A stretch of 64,000 nt of DNA from JAENVU01 sp046598395 (GCA_046598395.1 JBKJIQ010000012.1:1-64000); one strand, 5' to 3'; shown: positions 15,464 through 24,384, counted from the first letter of the stretch. Numbers and translations are program-made. Notes: generated by a model from the letters alone, not told the origin.

Positions 15464-16968
15464 CAGACCGGCCATGCCGCGGCTGGCGCCCACGGATCGG
15501 GAAGGCCGAGCTTGCCGGGATTGAGAATGCCGTTCGGGTCGAGCGCTTGCTTGGTGGCGACGAGGACATCGAAGGCAGGCCCGAGGGCGTCGTGTACGAA
15601 GCGGGACCGGTTCAGGCCCACGCCATGGTGGTGGCTCAATGCGCCGCCATGGGCGAGCACCGCGCGAGTCCCGGCCTCCCACGCGGCTCGGTAGTAGTTC
15701 TCTCGTTCCTCACGACTCGGTTGACCCGCGAACGTGAAGTAGATGCACGCGCCGTCGGGATACGAATGGCTCTGGTGGGCGCTCGCGGTGAGGGTTCCGG
15801 CGACGCCCAGAATCGCAGTCGTCGCGGTGTGGTAGATCTCGTCGCACCGAGCCCACGGTGCGGAGATCTCCATCGTGTCCACCACATAGCCGCGGCTGAT
15901 CAGTGCTTGGAGCGCACTCGTGTCGTTGCGATGTCCGAGCCACTGCTCCACGAACGCCACGTCGGCGAGCTTCGCGGTCTTGCACTCCTCGGCCACGACC
16001 GTCATGGTGGCATCCACGATGAGGTGGTCACCTTCGTCGAGGACGAGGAGGAGGTGGTCATCGGGCCCGGTCTTGTAGGTGCGGTCCGACTCGATGTTGT
16101 CGTAGACGCGGAGTACCGCGGGACGCGCACCGCGATGGACGATCCGACGGCAAGCGTCGTTCGCCGCCGTGAAACTCTCGAACGCGTATGCGGCCCGCTT
16201 CTGGGTTGGCGGCGTGCGATGCACCTTGAGGCGAGCGCCGGTAATGACGCCGAGTGTGCCTTCGGAGCCGACGAAGAGCTGGTTGAGGTCGGGCCCGACC
16301 GCGGCGCGAGGTACGCCGCCGGTGGAGATCCGGCGCCCGTCGGCGAGGACAACATCGAGACCCACCACCATGTCCTCGATCTTTCCGTAGCGCGTGCTCA
16401 TCTGCCCGGCGCCGCGACACGCCAGCCAACCGCCCACGGTCGACAGGTCGATCGACTGCGGCCAGTGCCCGACCGTCACGCCGTGTTCCGCTTGGAGGGT
16501 CTCCTCCAGCCAGGTGCCGAAGGTCCCCGGCAAGACATCGAGCACCATCGACTCGCGGTCGATACCGACGATCCCGCTCATGGCGGTGAGGTCGAGCACC
16601 ACGCCGCCGTGGATGGGAATGCTCGCTCCGCACACGCCGCTTCGTCCCGCCGCGGGGGTGACCGGAACCCTCGCCGCGTTGCACGCCGCGAGTACCGCGC
16701 TCACCTGATCGGCGTTGGCGGGTCGCACGACGGCGGCAGCTCGGGCCGGCACTTCGCCGTCGACCGCCCAGATCATGGCGAGGGGCCACCAATCGCGGCT
16801 CGCTTCCGCGGTCACGTCGGGCGCCACGAGCACCTCGGCTCCCGTCGCTTCGAGGCGTTGGAGCAACACCGAATCGACGGTGACGCGGGTGCCACCAAGA
16901 TGTTCGTGCGCCTCAGCCGCCGGGACGCTGAGCGGAATAGGGGTGGTGGGCGTGCCAGAAAGAGTCAC
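15463..16968 (-). CDS. FAD-binding oxidase of the alkyldihydroxyacetone-phosphate synthase type
   Basis: 501 residues. The PCMH-type FAD domain includes AVVRPANADQVSAVLAACNAARVPVTPAAG, HWPQSIDLSTVGGWLACRGAGQMSTRYGKIEDMV and FVGSEGTLGVITGARLKV. The C-terminal cap carries SHHHGVGLNR and ALDPNGILNPGKLG, the His-rich motif and ending typical of alkylglycerone-phosphate synthase. That enzyme swaps the acyl chain of acyl-DHAP for a fatty alcohol to make ether lipids. A D-lactate or glycolate-type oxidase is the alternative. It lies between the kinase and GlpD, so triose/glycerol phosphate is a reasonable substrate theme. Confidence 0.85.
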   Translation of the reverse strand: MTLSGTPTTPIPLSVPAAEAHEHLGGTRVTVDSVLLQRLEATGAEVLVAPDVTAEASRDWWPLAMIWAVDGEVPARAAAVVRPANADQVSAVLAACNAARVPVTPAAGRSGVCGASIPIHGGVVLDLTAMSGIVGIDRESMVLDVLPGTFGTWLEETLQAEHGVTVGHWPQSIDLSTVGGWLACRGAGQMSTRYGKIEDMVVGLDVVLADGRRISTGGVPRAAVGPDLNQLFVGSEGTLGVITGARLKVHRTPPTQKRAAYAFESFTAANDACRRIVHRGARPAVLRVYDNIESDRTYKTGPDDHLLLVLDEGDHLIVDATMTVVAEECKTAKLADVAFVEQWLGHRNDTSALQALISRGYVVDTMEISAPWARCDEIYHTATTAILGVAGTLTASAHQSHSYPDGACIYFTFAGQPSREERENYYRAAWEAGTRAVLAHGGALSHHHGVGLNRSRFVHDALGPAFDVLVATKQALDPNGILNPGKLGLPDPWAPAAAWPV

Positions 16969-17022
16969 AGACGCACACGCTACGCGACGCGTTCTCCTCG
17001 TGCGTTTGCCCGGCGGGCCGGC

Positions 17023-17069
17023 GCGTTTGTCGGATTGGGTGCGGTGGCCGCCATCTCGTCGACAAACGC
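17023..17069. repeat. 47-bp palindromic element in the glpD - flavoprotein gap
   Basis: Perfect 10-bp arms GCGTTTGTCG (17023-17032) and CGACAAACGC (17060-17069) around a 27-nt centre. It lies 18 bp from the glpD stop codon in a 119-bp gap. The design resembles the other palindromes in the window, but the arms differ. It may act as a transcript hairpin between glpD and the flavoprotein gene. Confidence 0.6.
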
Positions 17070-17087
17070 TCGGGTGGGGCCGGTGCG

Positions 17088-18701
17088 TTAGAGCGGGAGC
17101 ACGGAGTCGGGGAGACCGGCGCTGATGCGTTCGTGTTCGAGGGCGGCGCGGTAGGAGTCGACCTCGGAGGTGATCCTCGCCTCGTCCCAGCCGAGTTCGG
17201 GGGCGATGAGGCGCGCAACGGACTCGGCGGCCCCGGCGGTGGCGTCGCGCCCGAGCAGTCGGGCGCGGGTGCGGCGGGACAACACATCATCGAGGGTGGT
17301 GGCCATTTCCTCGCGCACCGCGTAGATGGCCTCGGCCCGAAGGTAGGGTAGGCCCACGACCAACGGAGCGTCGAGATCAGCGTCGGTCGCGGCGAGGGTG
17401 AGAATGTCGGTGGCCATACTGCCGAATCGCCGAGCCAGGTGCTCGTCGTCGGGTGCGGGGCCGTTCGCGCCCAAGAGCGGCAACTTCTTGGTCCGACACG
17501 ATGCCTTGTTGCCGAGCGACTTCACGACCGCGTCGGCAGTGTCCTCGGCCATCTTCCGGTACGTGGTGAGCTTGCCACCCGTGACCGTGACCACGCCCGC
17601 GCTCGAGACCGCGACCTGGTGGCGACGCGAGAGGTCGGCGGTCTTCTGGCCGACTGTCCCTCCGGTGACGAGTGGTCGTAGCCCCGCCCACGTTCCCACC
17701 ACGTCATCCACGGTGAGGGGTTCGGCCATCGCCATGTTCATCGCGTCCAGGAGGTACTTCACGTCCTCGGGAGTGCACTGAGGGTCGTCGATCGGACCGT
17801 CGTAGTCGGTATCGGTCGTGCCGATGTACGTGAAGTCGCCCCAGGGGACCACGAAGATGGAACGGCGATCCTTGGGCACCGGCACGATGGCGGCGATGTC
17901 GTTACGGACCTTCTCCCACGGGACGGTGATGTGAATGCCCTTGGCGGGACGGATGGAGTGTGGATGGGTTCCTTCGTCCATCTCCCGTACGGCATCGGAG
18001 AACACGCCCGCCGCGTTCACGACCGTGCGCGCGCTGACATCGAATGTGCGGCCATCCGCGCTGACGGTGGCTCCGTTCACGCGGCCGTTCGCGTCTTTCC
18101 GCAAGCTGGTGACGCCCGCGTGGTTCGCGAGCACTGCGCCATGGCTTGCCGCAGTGCGGGCGAGGGTCAGGGTGTAACGCGCATCGTCGGTTTGCGCGTC
18201 GTAGTAGAGGTACGCGGCGGCCACGTTCGGCGCGCGCAATGTAGGCATGTGTGCGAGTGCTTCTTCCTTGTTGATGCGTTGGTGCAACTTGCCGATGCGC
18301 GCGCCACCGGTGAGGTCGTAGAGCCACATTGCGTAGCCGAGCGCGCGTGCGATCTTCGGGTTGATGAGGCCGTCCTTGCTTAGGACCGGGATGAGGAATG
18401 GAAGGATCCGAACCAGGTGGGGTGCGTTCTTCAGTGCCCGTTGCCGTTCGTGGAGTGCGTCGTAGACCAATCGGATTTCGCGCTGTTGAAGGTAGCGCAA
18501 ACCTCCGTGGACGAGCTTCGAAGATTTGGACGACGTGCCGCTCGCGAAGTCGTCGCGTTCGACGAGTGCCGTACGCAGGCCGCGACTCGCTGCGTCGAGC
18601 GCCACTCCGCACCCGGTGATGCCACCACCGATGATGAGGACATCGAAATCTTCAGAGTTGAGGCGGGCGAGCGCATCGGCGCGGTTGAAGCTCGACATCA
18701 T
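17088..18701 (-). CDS. glpD: Glycerol-3-phosphate dehydrogenase, FAD-dependent
   Basis: 537 residues, usual length. It oxidises sn-glycerol-3-phosphate to DHAP and passes electrons to quinone at the membrane. FAD-binding FDVLIIGGGITGCGVALDAASRG is followed by the signature SGTSSKSSKLVHGGLRYL. Further family motifs are PAKGIHITVPW, FVVPWGDFTYIGTTDTDYDG, WAGLRPLV and TVTGGKLTTYRKMAEDTAD. A C-terminal GlpD-type helical domain ends the protein. Two ATGs (18701, 18698) are possible. It is on the same strand as the FGGY kinase and flavoprotein, forming a glycerol-phosphate cluster. Confidence 0.95.
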   Translation of the reverse strand: MMSSFNRADALARLNSEDFDVLIIGGGITGCGVALDAASRGLRTALVERDDFASGTSSKSSKLVHGGLRYLQQREIRLVYDALHERQRALKNAPHLVRILPFLIPVLSKDGLINPKIARALGYAMWLYDLTGGARIGKLHQRINKEEALAHMPTLRAPNVAAAYLYYDAQTDDARYTLTLARTAASHGAVLANHAGVTSLRKDANGRVNGATVSADGRTFDVSARTVVNAAGVFSDAVREMDEGTHPHSIRPAKGIHITVPWEKVRNDIAAIVPVPKDRRSIFVVPWGDFTYIGTTDTDYDGPIDDPQCTPEDVKYLLDAMNMAMAEPLTVDDVVGTWAGLRPLVTGGTVGQKTADLSRRHQVAVSSAGVVTVTGGKLTTYRKMAEDTADAVVKSLGNKASCRTKKLPLLGANGPAPDDEHLARRFGSMATDILTLAATDADLDAPLVVGLPYLRAEAIYAVREEMATTLDDVLSRRTRARLLGRDATAGAAESVARLIAPELGWDEARITSEVDSYRAALEHERISAGLPDSVLPL

Positions 18702-18745
18702 CCCACGTTACCGGCCGGTCCAAGCCGCCGGCCTATGGCATGTCC

Positions 18746-19579
18746 TCATGCAGCCGCACGAACCAAGGCGGCGCGAGATTCCACGACGGGATAGGAGCGG
18801 ACCGCGGTGCGAACTACCGGGTCGATGTCCTGCCAGCTCCCGCCGTTCAGGCGCCACTGCACGGACAGGATGATCAACGCCCGCACCGCGAATGCCGGCC
18901 GGGCCCGAGTCTCGAACGTATGCACCACGTTTGACGGTGCCGGCGGTGCCAGGCCCAGCCCCAGCCCCTTTGCGGTGGTCCCGTCGCCGAAGTCCCAACT
19001 CACCGACGTCGGGGTCGCCTCCACGTCCACCGTCAGGCCGAACTGGGTGACGGTGTCCTGGACCGGTGCCGCGGTGTAGCCGTCGACCCAGAACCAGGTC
19101 TCGAGACCGGTGAGACCGCGCGCCTGCGGGACGGCGCCCACGGTCGCCGCCGGATAGGGAAGGTCGCGGACGAGTTCTTCCGCGATCGCACGGGGGTCCA
19201 CGCCGAACTGCTGAGGTCGTATCCAGACGGTGCCGATGTACTGGTCGTCGCACCACACTGAATAGGGCGAGTATTCCGTGCTCGGCTGCGGCTCGGTCAG
19301 GGGAACTTGTCGGTAGTCGCCCGCCAGGGTCTTGCGGAGTTCGTACTCCCCTGACGGTATCCAGTGCCGGACGCACCCGGTGGTGGGACCGGTGCCGTGG
19401 AGGGGGCGGACTTCGTCCCAGCTCCCGGCGCGGCCGAGCTTCACGTGCGCGCCGGTGGGGTCGGTGCTCACCGCGGCGGTGTCCTGAGCGGCGGGCACCG
19501 CACTCGCAGCGGTGCTGGCGACCACGGTCGCGGCGACCATCGTCAGGACCCATACGAGCGCAGGGCGGGAGATTTGCAT
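18746..19579 (-). CDS. Secreted PKD-domain protein
   Basis: About 277 residues from ATG 19579, chosen because it gives a clean signal peptide (MQISRPALVWVLTMVAATVV then AxA-type ASA cleavage). In-frame ATGs at 19594 and 19612 would only lengthen the n-region. The mature part has a single PKD-like module around residues 175-230, with the core VSWDFGDGTTAKG and a closing VVHTFETRARP. It should be an extracellular or wall protein; no catalytic motif is seen. It is separate from the PKD protein at 28633-30561. Confidence 0.75.
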   Translation of the reverse strand: MQISRPALVWVLTMVAATVVASTAASAVPAAQDTAAVSTDPTGAHVKLGRAGSWDEVRPLHGTGPTTGCVRHWIPSGEYELRKTLAGDYRQVPLTEPQPSTEYSPYSVWCDDQYIGTVWIRPQQFGVDPRAIAEELVRDLPYPAATVGAVPQARGLTGLETWFWVDGYTAAPVQDTVTQFGLTVDVEATPTSVSWDFGDGTTAKGLGLGLAPPAPSNVVHTFETRARPAFAVRALIILSVQWRLNGGSWQDIDPVVRTAVRSYPVVESRAALVRAAA

Positions 19580-19718
19580 GCGGATCGCCACCATCCTTGG
19601 TCGTGTTCCCATCCTTGGGATACAGATCAGCCCGAGTCTCCTCGCGCTCATCGCCCGCCCCGGGCTCAGAGATCAGAGTACGGACGCGCGCCCGTTTTGT
19701 CCGCGCGGGTGGAGTGAT

Positions 19719-20984
19719 TTACTCAGTCTTGGGGAGGAGGGAGTCGGGGACACGCGACGACAACACGCCGTCGGTTTCCCATCGCTTCAGTGTGGCGTCG
19801 TCGGTCCCGAGCAACTCGCGCAGCACCTCTCGATTGTGTTCGCCGCGATACGCAGGGACGCCGCGAGATCCCGTGGTGGCGGCGGAGAACCGCCACGGTG
19901 ATTGCGGGATCGACACCGTGCCGCCAACGCGGTCGTCGACCTCCACCACCGCGCCGCGTTCGCGAGCCCACTCACTGGTTGCGGCTGCGGCCGTGGTGCG
20001 CACGATGCCCATCGGGAAACCGTTCTCGCTCAGGACATGTTCGAGGACGTCGAGATCGGTGAACGTGAGCGTCCAGGCTTCGATGATCTCGATCAGCGCG
20101 GCACGGTTCGCGCGGCGCACGGAGAGCGCAAAGCGCGGATCGTCGAGCAGGTCGGCGCGGCCCATCGCCGCGCAGTACATCTCCAGCAATCCGGGTCCGG
20201 CGGGGTCGCCCGCGATCACGATGCGCGGCCCCGCGCCGGTGCGCAGGATGGGCGTGTACGGCGGCGACATCGCGGGGCGGTAGTCGCCAACGTCCACCGA
20301 TGACAGGTCCCAGTGCGTGAAGTCGTTCGCGTGGAGGAGCGCTTCGGCCATGTCGACCTCCACCCATTGGCCGCGCCCGGTGCGTTCCCGCTGGAAGAGT
20401 GCCGCGTTCACCGCCGCAGTGAGGTGCAGTCCGGCGTACACATCGGCGTGGCTCATCGGGTCCTGGAGTGGGACGCCGCCGGTCGAGTCACCCGCGGCGT
20501 CGGCCCGGAACCGTCCGCCCGCCTCGATCATCCCCATCTCGGCGTGGATCACCACGGCGTAGGCGCGCCGTCCCGCCCACTCGCCGGTCTGCCCGTACCC
20601 ACTGATCGACGCCAGGATCAGACGCGGATTGCGAGCGGAGAGTTCTGGCCATCCGATGCCGAGACGATCGATGACGCCCGGCCGGAAGTTCTCGATGACC
20701 ACATCGACGTGCGCGGCGAGATCCAACACGATCGCGGTTGCGGCGGGATGATGAAGGTCGAGCGAGATATTGCGTTTCCCGGTGTTTTGCTGCGCGTAGT
20801 ACAGCGAGATCGAACCGACCTTGGGCTGCGCGAAGCGGACGAGGTCGCCTTCCGGCGGCTCGAGCTTGATCACATCCGCGCCAAGGTCAGAAAGGTTGCG
20901 GCCCGCGATCGGCCCCGAGAGGACGCGCGAAAGATCGAGGACACGGATGCCAGTGAGTGGTCCGTCCCGATGTGGGCGTTCCAT
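19719..20984 (-). CDS. CaiB/BaiF family (class III) CoA-transferase
   Basis: 421 residues. It begins GIRVLDLSRVLSGPIAGRNLSDLGADVIKLEPPEGD, the family's N-terminal CoA-binding signature, with NTGKRNISLDLHHP, ENFRPGVIDRLGI and a C-terminal YRGEHNREVL. The conserved Asp that forms the acyl-anhydride intermediate is at DPMSHADVYAGLHLTAAV. It moves CoA between carboxylic acids, probably in fatty-acid, steroid or xenobiotic catabolism. ATG 20984 starts 8 bp after the rhodanese stop, and an in-frame extension through the rhodanese gene is rejected. Confidence 0.9.
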   Translation of the reverse strand: MERPHRDGPLTGIRVLDLSRVLSGPIAGRNLSDLGADVIKLEPPEGDLVRFAQPKVGSISLYYAQQNTGKRNISLDLHHPAATAIVLDLAAHVDVVIENFRPGVIDRLGIGWPELSARNPRLILASISGYGQTGEWAGRRAYAVVIHAEMGMIEAGGRFRADAAGDSTGGVPLQDPMSHADVYAGLHLTAAVNAALFQRERTGRGQWVEVDMAEALLHANDFTHWDLSSVDVGDYRPAMSPPYTPILRTGAGPRIVIAGDPAGPGLLEMYCAAMGRADLLDDPRFALSVRRANRAALIEIIEAWTLTFTDLDVLEHVLSENGFPMGIVRTTAAAATSEWARERGAVVEVDDRVGGTVSIPQSPWRFSAATTGSRGVPAYRGEHNREVLRELLGTDDATLKRWETDGVLSSRVPDSLLPKTE

Positions 20985-20992
20985 GCCCGGCG

Positions 20993-21328
20993 TCAGATGA
21001 CCGCGCCGTGAGAGCCGTCGTCGCGCACAACCTCGAGACCGAACGCGGCCCACGCCTGCATCCCACCTTCGAGGTTGATGGCGTCGAGGCCTTGTTCTCG
21101 CAGAAATGCGGTGGCCTGTGCAGAACGGGCACCCGAGCGGCAGATGCACAAGATCGTGCGGTCCGAGGGCAAGCCGGTCCAGGCCGCGTGGATAGTTGCC
21201 AGCGGGTGAAAGGCCACCCCCGGCGCATGCCCCGCTTCGTACTCATCGAGCTCGCGCACATCGAACAGGACCGGATCGGCGAGTTCGTCGACGTCGCCGA
21301 CGGTGATGGACGGGATGTCGTCGCTCAT
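20993..21328 (-). CDS. Single-domain rhodanese-like sulfurtransferase
   Basis: 111 residues, one rhodanese domain. FDVRELDEYEAGHAPGVAFHP is the entry motif, and the active loop CRSGARS carries Cys63, followed by LREQGLDAINLEGGMQAW. It likely carries persulfide sulfur in the cytosol. The ATG overlaps the stop of the upstream NYN-S1 gene (ATGA), so translation is coupled. The link between the two functions is not known. Confidence 0.92.
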   Translation of the reverse strand: MSDDIPSITVGDVDELADPVLFDVRELDEYEAGHAPGVAFHPLATIHAAWTGLPSDRTILCICRSGARSAQATAFLREQGLDAINLEGGMQAWAAFGLEVVRDDGSHGAVI

Positions 21329-22737
21329 GAAGCGCGACCTCTCTTCGCTGGACTCTTCGCCGCAGTCTTCCTCGCCGCTGGCTTGGTCGCGGTCTTCTTG
21401 GTGACGGTCTTTTTGGGGACGGTCTTCTTGGGGACGGTCTTCTTGGGGACGGTCTTCTTGGGGACGGTCTTTTTGGGGACGGTCTTTTTGGGGACGGTCT
21501 TTTTGGCGACGGTCTTTTTGGCGACGGTCTTTTTGGCGACGGTCTTTTTGGCCGCAGTCTTCTTCGCCGCTGGCTTGGTCGCGGTCTTTTTGGTGACGGT
21601 CTTCTTGGGGACGGTCTTTTTGGCGACGGTCTTCTTGGCGACGGTCTTCTTGCTCGGCGCGGCCTTGAGGCTGGGTTCGACCTTCTCCGACGCTTTCGAG
21701 TCCTTCTTGCCTGAGTCCTTCTTGCCCGCGCTCTTCTTATCAGGCTCCTGCCGCGCGGCACTTTTCTTGGACGTCCGCTTCTTCGGCACGTAGTCGGCCG
21801 TCGATTTCTTCGGGCGGCTGCGCTTGACCTCGGCCTGCACCGTCTCCTCGCTCGGCGCGCCCGCCACCTTTGCGAAGCCGGGAAGGGCTAGCTCGATACC
21901 ACGGCGCGGTGCGTCGACCGCTTGTACCACGAACGTGCGGGTCTCGCCGCGGGTGAGCACATCGCGAGCACGAGTCGGCCGGGGCTCGCCCATCGCCGCG
22001 ATCGGTACGTAGCAACGTACGCCGTCGACCACCACGAATGCACCGTGCGAGGAGAAGGCGTCGACTTCACCCTCAACGTCGGTGCCGAGCCGGTGATCGA
22101 TTACGAACTGGAGGAACGGCGCGGGTTCGTTCACGGCTTCGGGCTCGACCGTTTCGACCGCGGGCGCGTTGCTGCGCCCGCCTCGTCTGCGCCGCCGACC
22201 GCCACTGCTGCTCGTGGTCATGACATCGGCGGTGGCCTCCGCGATCGCTTCGCGCACTTTCTCCTCGGGGCCCTTGTCCTTCTTCGCCTTCTGGGTGGTC
22301 TTGCGGCTCACGATGCCGCGCACGGGCCGCCGTAACGAGAAGATCCATCCGACCGCGGGTACGGGCTTTCCGCCGATCAATCGACCGGGTTCGAACAGCC
22401 AGTCGTACTCGGCGTGAAACTCTTGAAAGGAGTCGTTCGACACCACGGTCGCGCTCGTGCGGTTCGCGATTTGCAGGAGGAAACCATCACCGCGCCCCAC
22501 TGCGCCGGCCGGCGGTGAAACGACCTCGTTGGCGATTTCGAGTTTCGAGAACGCCACCCGTTCCTTGGGGTCGATCCGATGTTCAAAACTCGCGTCGACG
22601 ACCACGGTCACCATCGCTCCCGGGTGTTCACCGCGGAAAGCAGCAACCGATTCTCGGAGTTGGGCCAGGCTGGGCTCGGTGCGGCCCTCGGTCGCGAGGT
22701 TGGAACCATCGATCACAAAATGATCTGCCATGTTCAA
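21325..22737 (-). CDS. NYN/Zc3h12a-like nuclease domain + S1-like domain + histone-H1-like lysine-rich tail
   Basis: 470 residues in three parts. Residues 1-160 resemble a Zc3h12a/NYN (PIN-fold) ribonuclease: HFVIDGSNLATEGR, VTVVVDASFEHRI, GRGDGFLLQIANRTSATVVSNDSFQEF, with acidic residues placed as in the metal site. Residues about 205-290 look like an S1/OB RNA-binding fold (GTDVEGEVDAFSSHGAFVVVDGVRCYVPIAAM). From about residue 300 the chain is Lys-rich, ending in about 17 pentads KKT[VA]x, like histone H1 or the tails of mycobacterial HupB. Inferred role: RNA cleavage with a nucleic-acid-binding tail. A basic Arg run (GGRRRRRGGR) links the domains. Confidence 0.8.
   Translation of the reverse strand: MNMADHFVIDGSNLATEGRTEPSLAQLRESVAAFRGEHPGAMVTVVVDASFEHRIDPKERVAFSKLEIANEVVSPPAGAVGRGDGFLLQIANRTSATVVSNDSFQEFHAEYDWLFEPGRLIGGKPVPAVGWIFSLRRPVRGIVSRKTTQKAKKDKGPEEKVREAIAEATADVMTTSSSGGRRRRRGGRSNAPAVETVEPEAVNEPAPFLQFVIDHRLGTDVEGEVDAFSSHGAFVVVDGVRCYVPIAAMGEPRPTRARDVLTRGETRTFVVQAVDAPRRGIELALPGFAKVAGAPSEETVQAEVKRSRPKKSTADYVPKKRTSKKSAARQEPDKKSAGKKDSGKKDSKASEKVEPSLKAAPSKKTVAKKTVAKKTVPKKTVTKKTATKPAAKKTAAKKTVAKKTVAKKTVAKKTVPKKTVPKKTVPKKTVPKKTVPKKTVPKKTVTKKTATKPAARKTAAKSPAKRGRAS
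21349..21655. repeat. Tandem 15-bp repeats encoding KKTVx pentads
   Basis: On the minus strand the unit is about AAGAAGACCGTCCCC, repeated about 17 times with small variants. It is interrupted by two KPAA blocks, so a higher-order unit (KKTVT-KKTAT-KPAA-xKTAAK) occurs twice. All changes keep the frame. Such arrays are prone to expansion and to assembly collapse, so copy number may vary. Confidence 0.9.
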
Positions 22738-22768
22738 GCGTCCTCGTCTGAACTGATTCGGTGGGTAT

Positions 22769-24343
22769 TCATGAGAGCGTTACTCCTAGTTCGGTGGCAG
22801 CCAGGCCACGCAACAGCTTGTAGTCGGCCTTGCCATTCGGCGCGCGGTGCATGTCCGGAAGCAGCACGATTCGCTTGGGGATCTTGTAGCCCGACAGCCC
22901 GCGGGCCTTGCAGTGGGCGCGCAGTGCATCTTCGTCGACCGGCGCCCCGGTGACCACCATGGCCACCACGATCTCACCGAATCGAACGTCGGGGATACCC
23001 ACAACCACGCAGTCATTCACCGCCGAGTGTTCGCGCAGCGTGTGCTCGACCTCTTCGGGGTAGACCTTCTCGCCGCCGGTGTTGACTGTGGCCGAGCCCC
23101 TACCGAGAAGTCGAATAGTGCCGTCGGCGTCGACGGTTGCGTAATCGCCCGGGATCGAATATCGCGTGCCGTTCACGACTCGAAATGTCTTGGCGGTCTT
23201 CTCGGGGTCGTTGAAGTAGCCGAGTGGGATTCGACCGCCCACGCCGACCATCCCCACTTCCTCGCTCCCGGGCACTACTTCACGTCCGTCGTCGGTGAGG
23301 ACCAGGACGCGCTCGTTCACGGCGAAGCGTGCCGGCGCGATCTCTCGGTCCTCTGCGCGCGCTGCGGAACGCGACATCAATCCTTCGGACGCGCCAAGGG
23401 AGTCGAGCAGGGTGATGGTAGGGAGATGGATGAGCAGGGCGCGCTTCACGTCGGGACTCCACGTGACGCCGCTCGACGTAATGGCGCGCAACGACTCGAG
23501 GGACCAGCGACTGCGGTCGGCATCGAGCGCAAGCAAGAGGGGACGAGCGAAGACATCGCCGACGATGGTCAACACTGCGACCTGGTGGCGGTCGATCTCG
23601 TCCCAGATTCGGTGCGCGTCCAAACCCATTTCGTCGATCAGGACGACGGTGCCGCCTCCCGCGAGGGTCGAGAGGGTGATGAACAAGCCCGTGCCGTGCA
23701 TCAGGGGACACGCGGGGAGTGTGGTGCCGGCGCGTTTGCCGGCGTGGATTGCCGCCAATGGGTCCGGCGGTTCCGTTCCGGGCCGACCCATCTGCCAGAG
23801 GGCGGCGTAGAGGTCGTCGTTGCGCCACATCACGCCCTTGGGCATGCCGGTCGTGCCGCCGGTGTAGAGGAAGATCAGGTCGTCACCATCGGGAGTACGG
23901 CCGCGTTCCAGCCGTTCGCCTCTTATCGCGACGTCGTACCCGGCGCCGATCTCGATCACGGCGGGTGATGGTGCCGGCAGTTGGCCCACCGCTTCCGTGA
24001 CCGTGGTGAGGAACTGGGCTTCTGTGATCACCACTCGTGCTTGCGAGTCGGCAAGCAAGTATCGAGTCTCTTCAACGCCGTACCGAAAGTTCACGTTGAC
24101 CGGGACCGCGCCGAGCTTCAAGGCCGCGTAGAACGTCTCAAGGTATTCGGGTCGGTTCACGAGGTCAATCGCGACCTTGTCACCGGCGCCGACCCCGAGA
24201 GCGGCCAAACTGGCGGCGAGTCGGGCCGCTCGATCTTCGAACTCGCCGAAGGTGCGTTCGGCACTGCCACAGACGATGGCGACCCGGCCGGGTGCCGCGT
24301 CCGCGATCGAGTCCCAAACGTGGGCAAAGTTCCATCCGGCCAT
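22769..24343 (-). CDS. Acyl-CoA synthetase (AMP-binding, FadD-like)
   Basis: About 524 residues; activates a carboxylic acid with ATP and CoA. The P-loop is FLYTGGTTGMPKGVMW, followed by LLDSLGASEG, GDYATVDADGTIRLLGRGSATVNTGGEKVYPEEVE, and the C-terminal catalytic Lys in APNGKADYK. ATG 24343 is preferred; a GTG three codons upstream (24352) is possible. Substrate unknown, but the CoA-transferases, crotonase and oxygenases around it suggest lipid, steroid or xenobiotic acids. It is divergent from the VOC gene. Confidence 0.92.
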   Translation of the reverse strand: MAGWNFAHVWDSIADAAPGRVAIVCGSAERTFGEFEDRAARLAASLAALGVGAGDKVAIDLVNRPEYLETFYAALKLGAVPVNVNFRYGVEETRYLLADSQARVVITEAQFLTTVTEAVGQLPAPSPAVIEIGAGYDVAIRGERLERGRTPDGDDLIFLYTGGTTGMPKGVMWRNDDLYAALWQMGRPGTEPPDPLAAIHAGKRAGTTLPACPLMHGTGLFITLSTLAGGGTVVLIDEMGLDAHRIWDEIDRHQVAVLTIVGDVFARPLLLALDADRSRWSLESLRAITSSGVTWSPDVKRALLIHLPTITLLDSLGASEGLMSRSAARAEDREIAPARFAVNERVLVLTDDGREVVPGSEEVGMVGVGGRIPLGYFNDPEKTAKTFRVVNGTRYSIPGDYATVDADGTIRLLGRGSATVNTGGEKVYPEEVEHTLREHSAVNDCVVVGIPDVRFGEIVVAMVVTGAPVDEDALRAHCKARGLSGYKIPKRIVLLPDMHRAPNGKADYKLLRGLAATELGVTLS

Positions 24344-24384
24344 TCCGGCCACGCTACTGGCGCACCGCGGTTTCCCTAGGTGTC

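Noticed and set aside
14135..15694. 519-codon plus-strand frame over the FGGY kinase
   Set aside because: Antisense to a gene with clear FGGY motifs.
21349..21655. Possible CRISPR-like array
   Set aside because: Units are contiguous 15-bp coding repeats with no spacers and no cas genes.
20957..21793. Plus-strand frame with hydrophobic FLGTV repeats, looking like a repeat membrane protein
   Set aside because: It is the complement of the KKTVx array in the NYN-S1 gene; the minus-strand protein has recognisable domains and correct coupling.
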